Shown: in pieces, positions 41,299 to 54,805 of the stretch
Layout of the letters: each line of letters starts with the position of its first letter
Position numbering within the stretch: position 1 is the first letter of the stretch
From: Xenorhabdus khoisanae
GTDB taxonomy: Bacteria > Pseudomonadota > Gammaproteobacteria > Enterobacterales > Enterobacteriaceae
Assembly (NCBI RefSeq): GCF_001037465.1
Contig: NZ_LFCV01000071.1
Span: forward strand, 1 to 54,805
Reading direction: 5' to 3'
Length of the DNA: 54,805 nt
Translations under genes and position numbers: made by a program
The notes under the pieces: model-generated
What the model was told of the DNA's origin: nothing
The model's input: only the letters and a program-made list of their open reading frames with translations
Database searches by the model: none

Positions 41299-42678
41299 TT
41301 AATTACGCAGCAACAGATAAACATTATCGTCACCACGTATGACGCTTAATGCGATAACTGAAGTTTTATCCTCAATGACCTTACGCAATTCGCCAATATT
41401 CCGTACACGCACATTATTGGCGCCAACAATCAGGTCATCTTTCTGCAAACCAGACAGTGCAGCAGGCGAATTCTGAGCAACGGAATCCACTTTGACGCCT
41501 TGCGTGTTTTTCACGGTGGCATTGCTCAGGGTTGCACCTTGCAGGGCAATACTCAGTTTTTCTGCTTTGGTTGACTGACCATCACTGTTATCCAATGTTA
41601 CGGTGACTTCCAGTGGTTTTCCTTTGCGCAGCAGGCCAATTTTGACATCTTTGCCCGGAACGGTTGTGCCAATTTTTGCCCGCAATTCAGCAAAACTGTT
41701 GATCTTCTTACCATCAAAGGAAACCAATACATCCCCTGGTTTGATACCCGCTTTGGCAGCAGCCGATTTAGGCATAACTTCGCTGACAAATGCCCCTTGT
41801 TGTGCATCTATGTTGAGTGCCTTAGCGATATCTGCGCTCATCTCGGTTCCTTTGATACCGAGTATGCCACGTTTGACTTCTCCGTTGGCAATGAGTTGTG
41901 CGGAAAGGTTTCTGGCCATATTACTTGGGATAGCAAAACCAATACCAACGTTACCACCGCCCGGCGCAATAATGGCGGTGTTAATACCGATTAATTCCCC
42001 TTTCAGGTTAATCAAGGCACCACCTGAGTTACCGCGGTTAATGGACGCATCGGTCTGGATAAAGTTTTCCAGACCTTCCAGATTCAGGCCACTGCGGCCA
42101 AGAGCGGAAATGATCCCGGATGTAACAGTTTGCCCCAGCCCAAATGGATTGCCGATTGCTACGGAGTAATCCCCGACGCGCAGTTGGTCGGAATCAGCGA
42201 ACTTAATGGCTGTCAGATTTTTGGCATCTTTCAGTTCTAAGAGTGCAATGTCAGTTTGTGGATCGCGCCCGACCAGTTTTGCGGAGTATTCACGACCGTC
42301 ATTTAATTGGACTCGTATCTTGTTGGCATTTTCAATGACATGACTATTGGTCAGCACATAGCCTTTATTGGCATCAATAATAACGCCGGAGCCTAACCCC
42401 TTGAATGGGCGGCTTCTCTGTTCTTGTGGTGGAAAAGCAGGCCCAAAGAAGAATTGGAAATCTTCGGGTAATTGAAGCTGTTGATTTTGTACTTCAGTAC
42501 CTGAGACATGCACAGTAACAACGGAAGGAAGGACTTTTTCCAGCATTGGCGCCAGACTGGGCAATTCTTGAGAGGCCACGGCAGCAGGTAACGCTGCATT
42601 ACTTACCATTGGAACTGAAGCTAAAGACAGTCCAATACTGATAGCGAGTGCGCTAAGCAATGTATTTTTTCTTTTCAT
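41299..42678 (-). CDS. degQ: Periplasmic serine endoprotease DegQ
   Basis: HtrA-family protease and chaperone for misfolded periplasmic proteins. It has 459 residues with a signal peptide (1-28, ending SNA), a trypsin-like domain with triad H113, D143 and S218 (RGNSGG), and two PDZ domains (about 260-350 and 370-455). The gene position next to degS and zapG favours DegQ over DegP; a separate degP may exist elsewhere. Confidence 0.93.
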   Translation of the reverse strand: MKRKNTLLSALAISIGLSLASVPMVSNAALPAAVASQELPSLAPMLEKVLPSVVTVHVSGTEVQNQQLQLPEDFQFFFGPAFPPQEQRSRPFKGLGSGVIIDANKGYVLTNSHVIENANKIRVQLNDGREYSAKLVGRDPQTDIALLELKDAKNLTAIKFADSDQLRVGDYSVAIGNPFGLGQTVTSGIISALGRSGLNLEGLENFIQTDASINRGNSGGALINLKGELIGINTAIIAPGGGNVGIGFAIPSNMARNLSAQLIANGEVKRGILGIKGTEMSADIAKALNIDAQQGAFVSEVMPKSAAAKAGIKPGDVLVSFDGKKINSFAELRAKIGTTVPGKDVKIGLLRKGKPLEVTVTLDNSDGQSTKAEKLSIALQGATLSNATVKNTQGVKVDSVAQNSPAALSGLQKDDLIVGANNVRVRNIGELRKVIEDKTSVIALSVIRGDDNVYLLLRN

Positions 42679-42934
42679 TGAATACGTTCTCTTAATACCT
42701 AAGCCAAAAAAGGGAAGTTGTACTTAAGAGACCTATCCTGTCAGGGAGTTTAATTTTCCCGGAAATTACGCTTATCGGGATAGGTTCTAGGCATAATTGA
42801 TTCGATGCTGTTATGACTACTGATTATTCAGCAAAGTTCACTAATAATGTAGTTTCAAGGAATTTCTTTACAGGTATTTACGTGAATTCACTGTTAATGC
42901 GCCGTGGCACCGAATGTTACCACGGCAAAAAAAT

Positions 42935-43339
42935 TTATTGTTTCTTATCTTGGATAGGACGGAACAGGCCGGATGCACCCTCAGAATAGTCCCGTGGAGG
43001 CATGTCCGATGCCATTTTATTTTTCTCGGCTTCGGATTTGCTGAGACGATAATTGAAAGGATTATCCTGTATCGGCATGTTAGGCATCAGGTCGTTGGAA
43101 CTTTTGGCCATGTGCTGATATAACTGACGATAATCGCGAGCCATATTATCAAGTAACTCCGCACTACGGGCGAAATGGCTGACTAACTCTTTGCGATACT
43201 CTTCCAACTCAGTCCGGTTTTTCTCTAGTTCTGCTTGTAGTTCATTCTGTTGGCGTACTTTTGAGCTGCCAAAGCGGACAGCCAGCGCGCCGACGATAAA
43301 ACCAATGATTAATCCGATCAGTGCATATTCCCAAGTCAT
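42935..43339 (-). CDS. zapG: Cell division/envelope protein ZapG (YhcB)
   Basis: Inner-membrane protein of the DUF1043 family (134 residues) tied to cell division and envelope growth. It has an N-terminal membrane helix (WEYALIGLIIGFIVGALAVRF), a long coiled coil (about 25-75, rich in Glu/Gln/Leu) and a disordered tail. The ATG at 43339 has GGAG about 7 bases upstream; an earlier in-frame start at 43357 is not preferred. It is divergent from zapE, as in E. coli. Confidence 0.93.
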   Translation of the reverse strand: MTWEYALIGLIIGFIVGALAVRFGSSKVRQQNELQAELEKNRTELEEYRKELVSHFARSAELLDNMARDYRQLYQHMAKSSNDLMPNMPIQDNPFNYRLSKSEAEKNKMASDMPPRDYSEGASGLFRPIQDKKQ

Positions 43340-43694
43340 GGCAACTCCTTTAGTCACATCATTGTTCTACAATACCAGTTCTGCATACCAGTTCTGCAAT
43401 ATCATTACTACCACTATAACCTTACTACCACTATAACCGTTAATTTAGCCTGAGTGGAATATTGATTATTATTTAATTAATTTATACATCATCTAATGTG
43501 TTAATTTTATACAGATTTGCTAGGGTATGCCGTGAATTATATCTGATAGTTTTCAAGTTACAGCGTAGCCAGTAAAGCGAAATTTTGGATAAGAAGTCAT
43601 ATAATGAACTGAAATCAGAGGAGATTGACGTAACTCTTATCAGTCAAATGTCATACGTGCTGAGAATAAAAAATTTTTAAGGATTGCCACTTTC
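43340..43694. other. Divergent interval between zapG and zapE
   Basis: About 355 bases. It contains two short tandem duplications near zapG, an AT-rich middle, and a single arm resembling the palindromic intergenic repeat at about 43551-43590. AAGGA lies about 10 bases before the zapE start. No gene is supported. Confidence 0.7.
43372..43438. repeat. Two adjacent tandem duplications upstream of zapG
   Basis: ATACCAGTTCTGC occurs twice in tandem (43372-43384, 43385-43397). A few bases on, TTACTACCACTATAACC occurs twice in tandem (43405-43421, 43422-43438). Both are perfect copies. Confidence 0.95.
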
Positions 43695-44822
43695 ATGTCA
43701 CCGATTACACCTTCATCTCTCTATCAATCTGCGTTGTCTGATGGTCAGTACCAGCCTGATGATGTGCAGAGAAATACGGTTGCACGCTTGGATACTCTTC
43801 ATCACGACCTCATTAATGCCAACCCTTGCTATTCTCCACAACCCAATAAACTGAAAGGAATATTTGGCAAGTTATTTGGGAGACAAGCCCCCGAACCGTG
43901 TCGTCCCGTTCAGGGGCTTTATATGTGGGGTGGTGTCGGACGCGGAAAAACATGGTTGATGGATATGTTTTTCCAGAGCCTGCCCACGGAGCGAAAGTTA
44001 CGCCTTCATTTTCATCGTTTCATGCTGCGGGTGCATGAAGAGCTAATGACCCTGCAAGGGTATGAAGACCCTTTGGAGATAGTGGCTGATGGCTTCAAGG
44101 CAGAGACGGATATACTCTGTTTCGATGAGTTTTTTGTTTCTGATATCACGGATGCGATGATCCTCGGTACTTTGCTGGAAGCTCTGTTTATGCGGGGAAT
44201 TGCATTGGTAGCAACATCCAACATTCCACCGGATGATTTATACCGAAATGGATTGCAGCGCGCGCGGTTTCTGCCAGCCATTGAGCAAATAAAAAAATAT
44301 TGTGATGTCATGAATGTCGATGCGGGCATTGACTATCGGTTGCGGACACTCACACAGGCACATCTCTATTTGACGCCATTATCGGAAGAAAATCGGCAGG
44401 AGATGCAGCGTATGTTCCAACGTTTATCCGGGCGGGAAGGTGAACCGAATCCGGTTTTGCAGATTAATCATCGCAGTATGCCTACAATCAGCAGCGTTGA
44501 CGGGGTATTGGCCATCAACTTTAAGACCTTGTGCGAAGATCCCCGCAGCCAGTTGGATTACATTGCGTTATCGAAACTTTATCATTCGGTATTGCTGCAT
44601 GACATGCCAATAATGACTACTTTGTATGAAAGTGCAGCACGACGCTTCATTGCATTGGTTGATGAATTCTATGAACGGCATGTGAAGCTTATTATCAATG
44701 CTGAAGTATCAATGGAGCAGCTTTATCAGGGAGAATTGCTGACGTTTGAATATCGGCGTTGCTTGTCCCGATTGCAGGAAATGCAAAGCGAGGAATACCT
44801 GAAACTTCCGCATTTACCTTGA
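43695..44822 (+). CDS. zapE: Cell division protein ZapE (AFG1-like ATPase)
   Basis: Cytoplasmic P-loop ATPase that associates with FtsZ rings, needed under stress and low oxygen. It has 375 residues with Walker A GGVGRGKT (79-86), Walker B ILCFDEFFVSD, and the sensor region VATSNIPPDDLYRNGLQR. The 375-residue length agrees with the bacterial family. AAGGA lies upstream of the ATG. It precedes rplM as in E. coli. Confidence 0.96.
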   Translation: MSPITPSSLYQSALSDGQYQPDDVQRNTVARLDTLHHDLINANPCYSPQPNKLKGIFGKLFGRQAPEPCRPVQGLYMWGGVGRGKTWLMDMFFQSLPTERKLRLHFHRFMLRVHEELMTLQGYEDPLEIVADGFKAETDILCFDEFFVSDITDAMILGTLLEALFMRGIALVATSNIPPDDLYRNGLQRARFLPAIEQIKKYCDVMNVDAGIDYRLRTLTQAHLYLTPLSEENRQEMQRMFQRLSGREGEPNPVLQINHRSMPTISSVDGVLAINFKTLCEDPRSQLDYIALSKLYHSVLLHDMPIMTTLYESAARRFIALVDEFYERHVKLIINAEVSMEQLYQGELLTFEYRRCLSRLQEMQSEEYLKLPHLP

Positions 44823-44878
44823 TATATTGATGCTTATGGGAGAAGGCAGCATTGGTCTACTGGATAATTATTGAATTT

Positions 44879-44922
44879 GGGGTCGATTTTTTACAATGAC
44901 TTCTCTATAATCTTGCGACCCC
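44879..44922 (+). promoter_or_regulatory. Promoter of rplM-rpsI within an inverted repeat
   Basis: TATAAT at 44906-44911 with TCGATT at 44883-44888 gives a 17-base spacer. The pair is enclosed by GGGGTCG (44879-44885) and CGACCCC (44916-44922). The resulting leader of about 160 bases could carry the L13 autoregulatory site known in E. coli. Confidence 0.65.
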
Positions 44923-44944
44923 ACGTTACAGCAAGATTTTTTTT
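44911..44944 (+). terminator. Possible terminator-like hairpin in the rplM leader
   Basis: TCTTGC (44911-44916) and GCAAGA (44931-44936) form a 6-base stem followed by eight T residues (44937-44944). The 5' arm overlaps the -10 box, so it would work only on transcripts entering from zapE, not on those from the promoter here. Confidence 0.4.
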
Positions 44945-45075
44945 CCCAAAAAACTTGCATTAGTGCCGGCATAGGCTATTCGAAGGGGTAGGTTTGCTGG
45001 ACATGAGTCGTGTGAACCTCAAAAACAGTTTCTGAACATCGAGTGTTCACCAACGTGTAACTTATAATTGGGTAA

Positions 45076-45510
<435 letters not shown>

Positions 45511-45522
45511 TCGGGATTATAG

Positions 45523-45918
<396 letters not shown>

Positions 45919-46347
45919 TTTATTGCCGCCTTTGTGGCATTGGATTAAAGTTGAAAACCCGTCATTTTATGGCGGGTTTTTTTACGTTATGGGCTTTTTC
46001 ATTCTTCGATAATTCTCTTTTTTTGCTAAAAAATAGCATATTAAAGAAACAAATCTTTAGACTCCAATATTTCATCATTAATTCTCGATGTACTTCCCCA
46101 CAAAATGTGCAAAATCTGGTAGACTAGTAACAATTTTTTGCCTTATCCATGAGTTTGCCTGATTTGGCAGAGGTAAAACATATCTTCGAAATATTTCTCG
46201 TTACCGCCAGCAACGCTGTCACTTGAAAGATGAAGGGATAACAACCTCAGATAATAAGTGCGAAACAGGATGAGAATATGAGCGAGAATGGCCGCTGTTC
46301 ACTGAAGGGCTGTTCGTTCCTTTTTTTAGATAAACTTGGAGGTTTTC
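45919..46347. other. Interval between rpsI and sspA
   Basis: About 430 bases. The rpsI terminator occupies the beginning. The rest is AT-rich and must hold the sspA promoter; I can identify no clear hexamer pair. No open frame has a ribosome site or known product. Confidence 0.7.
45954..45983 (+). terminator. Rho-independent terminator of rplM-rpsI
   Basis: AAAACCCGTCAT (45954-45965) pairs with ATGGCGGGTTTT (45969-45980) with one G-U pair and a TTT loop; more T residues follow. Confidence 0.92.
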
Positions 46348-46989
46348 ATGGCTGTCGCTGCCAACAAACGTTCGGTAATGACTCTGTTTTCCGGCCCGAC
46401 CGACATTTTTAGCCATCAAGTGCGAATTGTACTGGCGGAAAAGGGGGTCAGCGTTGAGATTGAACACGTTGAAGCAGGTAATTTACCTCAGGATTTAATT
46501 GATCTGAATCCCTACCAATCCGTTCCTACTCTCGTTGATCGTGAGCTGACCCTGTATGATTCTCGCATCATTATGGAATATCTGGATGAGCGTTTCCCGC
46601 ATCCGCCACTCATGCCTGTGTATCCTGTTGCTCGTGGCTCCAGCCGCCTGATGATGCATAGAATTGAAAAAGACTGGTATTCTCTGATGTACAAAATTCA
46701 GGCAGGAAATGTTCAGGAAGCTAATGCTGCACGGAAACAGCTTGCTGAAGAATTGCTGGCTATTGGGCCTATTTTCAGGGAAATGCCTTTCTTCATGAGT
46801 GATGAATTCAGCTTGGTCGACTGTTACTTGTCTCCGCTGCTGTGGCGTTTGCCTGTCTTGGGTGTTGAATTGTCAGGCCCGGGTGCAAAAGATCTTCAAG
46901 TCTATATGCAGCGTGTATTTGAACGTGACGCATTTTTGGCTTCGTTGACGGAAGCAGAACGTGAAATGCGTTTACAATCACGGAGTTAA
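46348..46989 (+). CDS. sspA: Stringent starvation protein A
   Basis: Glutathione-transferase-like protein that binds RNA polymerase and lowers H-NS levels in stationary phase. It has 213 residues from the ATG at 46348, preceded by CTTGGAGG. The GST N-domain (MTLFSGPTDIFSHQVRIVLAEKG; NPYQSVPTLVD) and C-domain (FSLVDCYLSPLLWRLPVLG) are clear. A TTG in the same frame at 46336 lies inside the ribosome site and is rejected. Confidence 0.97.
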   Translation: MAVAANKRSVMTLFSGPTDIFSHQVRIVLAEKGVSVEIEHVEAGNLPQDLIDLNPYQSVPTLVDRELTLYDSRIIMEYLDERFPHPPLMPVYPVARGSSRLMMHRIEKDWYSLMYKIQAGNVQEANAARKQLAEELLAIGPIFREMPFFMSDEFSLVDCYLSPLLWRLPVLGVELSGPGAKDLQVYMQRVFERDAFLASLTEAEREMRLQSRS

Positions 46990-46992
46990 TTT

Positions 46993-47475
46993 ATGGAGAT
47001 GACTCAAATGTCTCCACGTCGTCCTTATCTATTGCGGGCACATTATGAGTGGTTGCTGGATAATGAAATGACCCCGCATATTGTTGTGGATGTTAGTCTG
47101 TACGGAGTAAATGTTCCGTTAGAATATGCACAGAATGGTCAGATTATCCTGAATATTTCACCGAGGGCAGTTGGTAATCTGGAATTAACCAACGATGAAG
47201 TTAGATTCAATGCCCGTTTTGGTGGTGTTGCACGTCAAGTCACTGTCCCAATGGAGGCTGTTCTTGCGGTTTATGCCCGTGAGAATGGTGCGGGAATGAT
47301 GTTTGAACCGGAACTCGCCTATGAAGAGAGTAGCGAGTCAGAAGGAGTGGATTCGCCGGTAGCAGACAATTTGGTACTTATCCACGATAAGAAAATTTCT
47401 CGTGATGATAATTCACCAGACGATGAACCCCCTCAACCACCAAAAGGTCGCCCAACCTTGCGTGTTGTAAAATAA
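46993..47475 (+). CDS. sspB: ClpXP adaptor protein SspB
   Basis: Adaptor that delivers ssrA-tagged proteins to ClpXP. It has 160 residues: a substrate-binding domain (about 5-115, RPYLLRAHYEWLLDN; ARENGAGMMFEPE), a flexible acidic linker and the ClpX-docking tail RPTLRVVK. Its ribosome site GGAG lies at the end of sspA, whose stop is 3 bases upstream. Confidence 0.97.
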   Translation: MEMTQMSPRRPYLLRAHYEWLLDNEMTPHIVVDVSLYGVNVPLEYAQNGQIILNISPRAVGNLELTNDEVRFNARFGGVARQVTVPMEAVLAVYARENGAGMMFEPELAYEESSESEGVDSPVADNLVLIHDKKISRDDNSPDDEPPQPPKGRPTLRVVK

Positions 47476-47495
47476 TTGCGCAGTAAACGACATTC

Positions 47496-47552
47496 CAATC
47501 TGAATTTCAAGGTGCAGCCTATAAAAGCGGCAACTTGAAAGACGACGGATAT
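47496..47552. repeat. Palindromic intergenic repeat, copy D (short form)
   Basis: TTTCAAGGTGCAGC (47505-47518) and GCGGCAACTTGAAA (47527-47540) are imperfect inverted arms, followed by GACGACGGATATA, matching the ends of copies B and C in reverse orientation. It follows sspB directly. Confidence 0.83.
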
Positions 47553-47586
47553 AAAAATAAAGGAGACATTGTTCTCCTTTATTTTT
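47553..47586. terminator. Bidirectional terminator between sspB and 47607 gene
   Basis: AAAAATAAAGGAGA (47553-47566) and TCTCCTTTATTTTT (47573-47586) form a perfect 14-base stem with a 6-base loop and T-tracts on both strands. Confidence 0.9.
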
Positions 47587-47606
47587 TTATATCAGTTCAT
47601 TTAGCG

Positions 47607-48116
47607 TCAAAAATAGACACTGGCTGCCTTTTCAATTTCCCATCGACACGTTTCGATATTGTCCCGATTTTTTCCCTGCTTAGACTGATCTGCCGCTTTT
47701 AGGCTGTCCATCGCGCTCTTAAAAAATGCTCTCTTTTGCGATTTTCCTGTTATCGTTGGAGGAATATTACAGATATCAGCAAATGAAAAAGCGCGATGTT
47801 TGTTTGTCAATTCTAATACCTCAACGGGATTATTAACCAAAGCAAGTGATAAGGCGTCGATAATCTGTTTCGAAGCGTTTGGGTGAATATTTTGGGATAA
47901 TTTGAAGGCAATTTGTACCCATTGGCTATCACCAGTTGAGATGTTATGGGTAATATTGCTCCACTCTCGTTCTTCGCTTAATTCAGCCACAACAGCATTT
48001 ACCCCTCTTTCCTGCACCTGTTGCATGATCTTTTCGGGCGTAGCGAATCTGGCAACCGACGGCAAACTTATCAAGGATATGAAGGAGAAGAAGAGTACCT
48101 GTGTGAATAAGCGCAT
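47607..48116 (-). CDS. Secreted protein of unknown function
   Basis: 169 residues that I do not recognise as a named family. The N-terminus is a good signal peptide (1-22, FTQVLFFSFISLISLPSVA), so the protein should be periplasmic or secreted. The mature part is largely helical in appearance (EKIMQQVQERGVNAVVAEL; KQIIDALSLALVNNPVEVLEL), with two cysteines (C116 and C157) that could form a disulfide. AGGAAG lies about 8 bases before the ATG, supporting a real gene. It stands alone between convergent sspB and co-directional gltD-gltB, with its own terminator. Confidence 0.75.
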   Translation of the reverse strand: MRLFTQVLFFSFISLISLPSVARFATPEKIMQQVQERGVNAVVAELSEEREWSNITHNISTGDSQWVQIAFKLSQNIHPNASKQIIDALSLALVNNPVEVLELTNKHRAFSFADICNIPPTITGKSQKRAFFKSAMDSLKAADQSKQGKNRDNIETCRWEIEKAASVYF

Positions 48117-48439
48117 ATATTTCTTCCTGGTTATTATTACTTTAATGATCTTTAAATTTAGTACTATTTAATCAGTTACACTGAGAAGTTTTCTTTTCGA
48201 AAAAAATAAACCTTGTTGCTGTATTACGGTATTGCACTATTGTTGTGTTGCTGTAACGAGTGGGAGATTAAATTGGAATATTTGACTTTAGGATATAAGA
48301 ATAATCGCATAAAACCAAAAATTAAAATCAGTGTGGTAGTAAGAACAAAATAAAAAAATAGGATTCTTTTAATTTATTGAAATTTTCTCCGGCTTTCTGC
48401 CGGAGAAAATAGGGGGAAATAAAGAGGGAAAATTAAGTA
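48117..48439. other. AT-rich interval between the 47607 gene and gltD
   Basis: About 320 strongly AT-rich bases. It should hold the promoter of the unknown secreted gene, and contains the gltBD hairpin near 48390. No open frame is credible. Confidence 0.7.
48382..48410 (-). terminator. Terminator hairpin after gltD
   Basis: ATTTTCTCCGGC (48382-48393) and GCCGGAGAAAAT (48399-48410) form a perfect 12-base stem with a 5-base loop; T-rich sequence follows on the minus strand. Confidence 0.75.
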
Positions 48440-54326
<5,887 letters not shown>

Positions 54327-54435
54327 TGTAAAGCTCCCCAAGTTCTGTCCAGCTCTCACATCACTCGCGAGATGATATAGATATATTATTTCTACAGGCG
54401 TCTGATTTGCGCCCTCAGTCAAACGCCACTTGTTC

Positions 54436-54463
54436 TATTGGCAATAACTTTATTGGCAATAAC
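54436..54463. repeat. Short direct repeat in the gltB leader
   Basis: TATTGGCAATAAC occurs at 54436-54448 and again at 54451-54463, separated by TT, so the period is 15 bases. It lies about 110 bases upstream of the gltB start. Confidence 0.9.
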
Positions 54464-54684
54464 AAGCGGTAAATCAAAATGATGTTGTGTTACTGCATAA
54501 ATATGAGCCGAGTGATTATCCGGCAGGTGATTTTCAGTGAATTCCCAACTTAACGGTAAAAAGAGAGCAGGTCAAATAGTGTCAAATGACGTTTATTGCA
54601 ATGATGTTTTGTTTATTTGATTGAATTTAAATAATAAATAATGTTGTTTTGTGTTTTGTGACCAAGATCATGATCCTTAAATGG

Positions 54685-54700
54685 TGTGAGCTATATCACT
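54685..54700. promoter_or_regulatory. CRP-like binding site upstream of gltB
   Basis: TGTGAGCTATATCACT has the TGTGA-N6-TCAC(A) form of a CRP site with one mismatch in the outer half. It lies about 360 bases upstream of the gltB start. CRP control of gltBD is known in E. coli, but a site for a gene beyond the window edge is equally possible. Confidence 0.5.
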
Positions 54701-54805
54701 AAGATTGTCGCATTATCTATTTTAGATATGCTCTAAAATACGACGTTACTAGTGTTTTAATCTTGTTTTTTTCGTTTTCTAGAAATTTTGTCGTGTATTT
54801 TATGT

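Larger units (their letters stand above)
54327..54805. other. Upstream region of gltB
   Basis: About 480 bases up to the window edge with no gene. It holds a direct repeat of TATTGGCAATAAC (54436-54448 and 54451-54463) and a CRP-like site. In E. coli the gltBD control region is long and bound by Lrp, IHF and CRP, which agrees with a long AT-rich upstream region here. Confidence 0.6.

Noticed and set aside
43551-43590. Possible fifth copy of the palindromic repeat
   Set aside because: Only one arm (TTTCAAGTTACAGC) is recognisable and the partner arm is missing; treated as a possible remnant only.

Overview
The window is a chromosomal segment of a gammaproteobacterium of the order Enterobacterales. 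Protein sequences, gene order and base composition (visibly AT-rich between genes, moderate GC inside them) fit Xenorhabdus or Photorhabdus best. The genus is inferred from memory of these families, not from a search. Almost everything is conserved core gene content. No phage, plasmid, CRISPR array, tRNA, rRNA or intact insertion sequence is visible.

Layout. (1) 0.2-5.0 kb: one large inverse autotransporter adhesin of the intimin/invasin type. (2) 5.2-8.8 kb, minus strand: acuI, aroQ, accB, accC, covering acrylyl-CoA reduction, the shikimate pathway and the first step of fatty acid synthesis. (3) 9.5-20.6 kb, plus strand: mreB, mreC, mreD, maf, rng, yhdP, a nitrilase-family amidase and tldD, covering cell shape, nucleotide clean-up, RNA processing, envelope lipid transport and a peptidase subunit. 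(4) 20.7-25.9 kb: a 2-hydroxyacid dehydrogenase, darP, pmbA (partner of TldD), rnk and a periplasmic broad-spectrum amino acid racemase. (5) 26.6-34.8 kb, minus strand: yrbG, kdsD, kdsC, lptC, lptA, lptB, rpoN, hpf, ptsN, rapZ, ptsO, joining lipopolysaccharide synthesis and export to sigma-54 and the nitrogen PTS. (6) 35.0-39.9 kb, plus strand: mlaFEDCB, ibaG, murA. (7) 40.0-43.3 kb, minus strand: degQ, degS, and zapG under its own promoter region. (8) 43.7-47.5 kb, plus strand: zapE, rplM-rpsI, sspA-sspB. (9) 47.6-54.3 kb, minus strand: a small secreted protein of unknown function and gltB-gltD (glutamate synthase).

Functionally the window is dominated by envelope biogenesis: LPS assembly (kds, lpt), phospholipid transport (mla, yhdP), peptidoglycan precursor synthesis (murA), shape (mre), envelope proteases (deg) and a surface adhesin.

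The least ordinary material is at small scale. A palindromic intergenic repeat family has four recognisable copies (one long, three short) and one possible remnant. Several short tandem duplications (6-18 bp units) lie at gene ends and between genes. The most striking are a hexamer array at the 3' end of acuI, a five-unit array between mreD and maf, and a 16-bp array over the degS stop codon. I found no convincing new multi-gene system.
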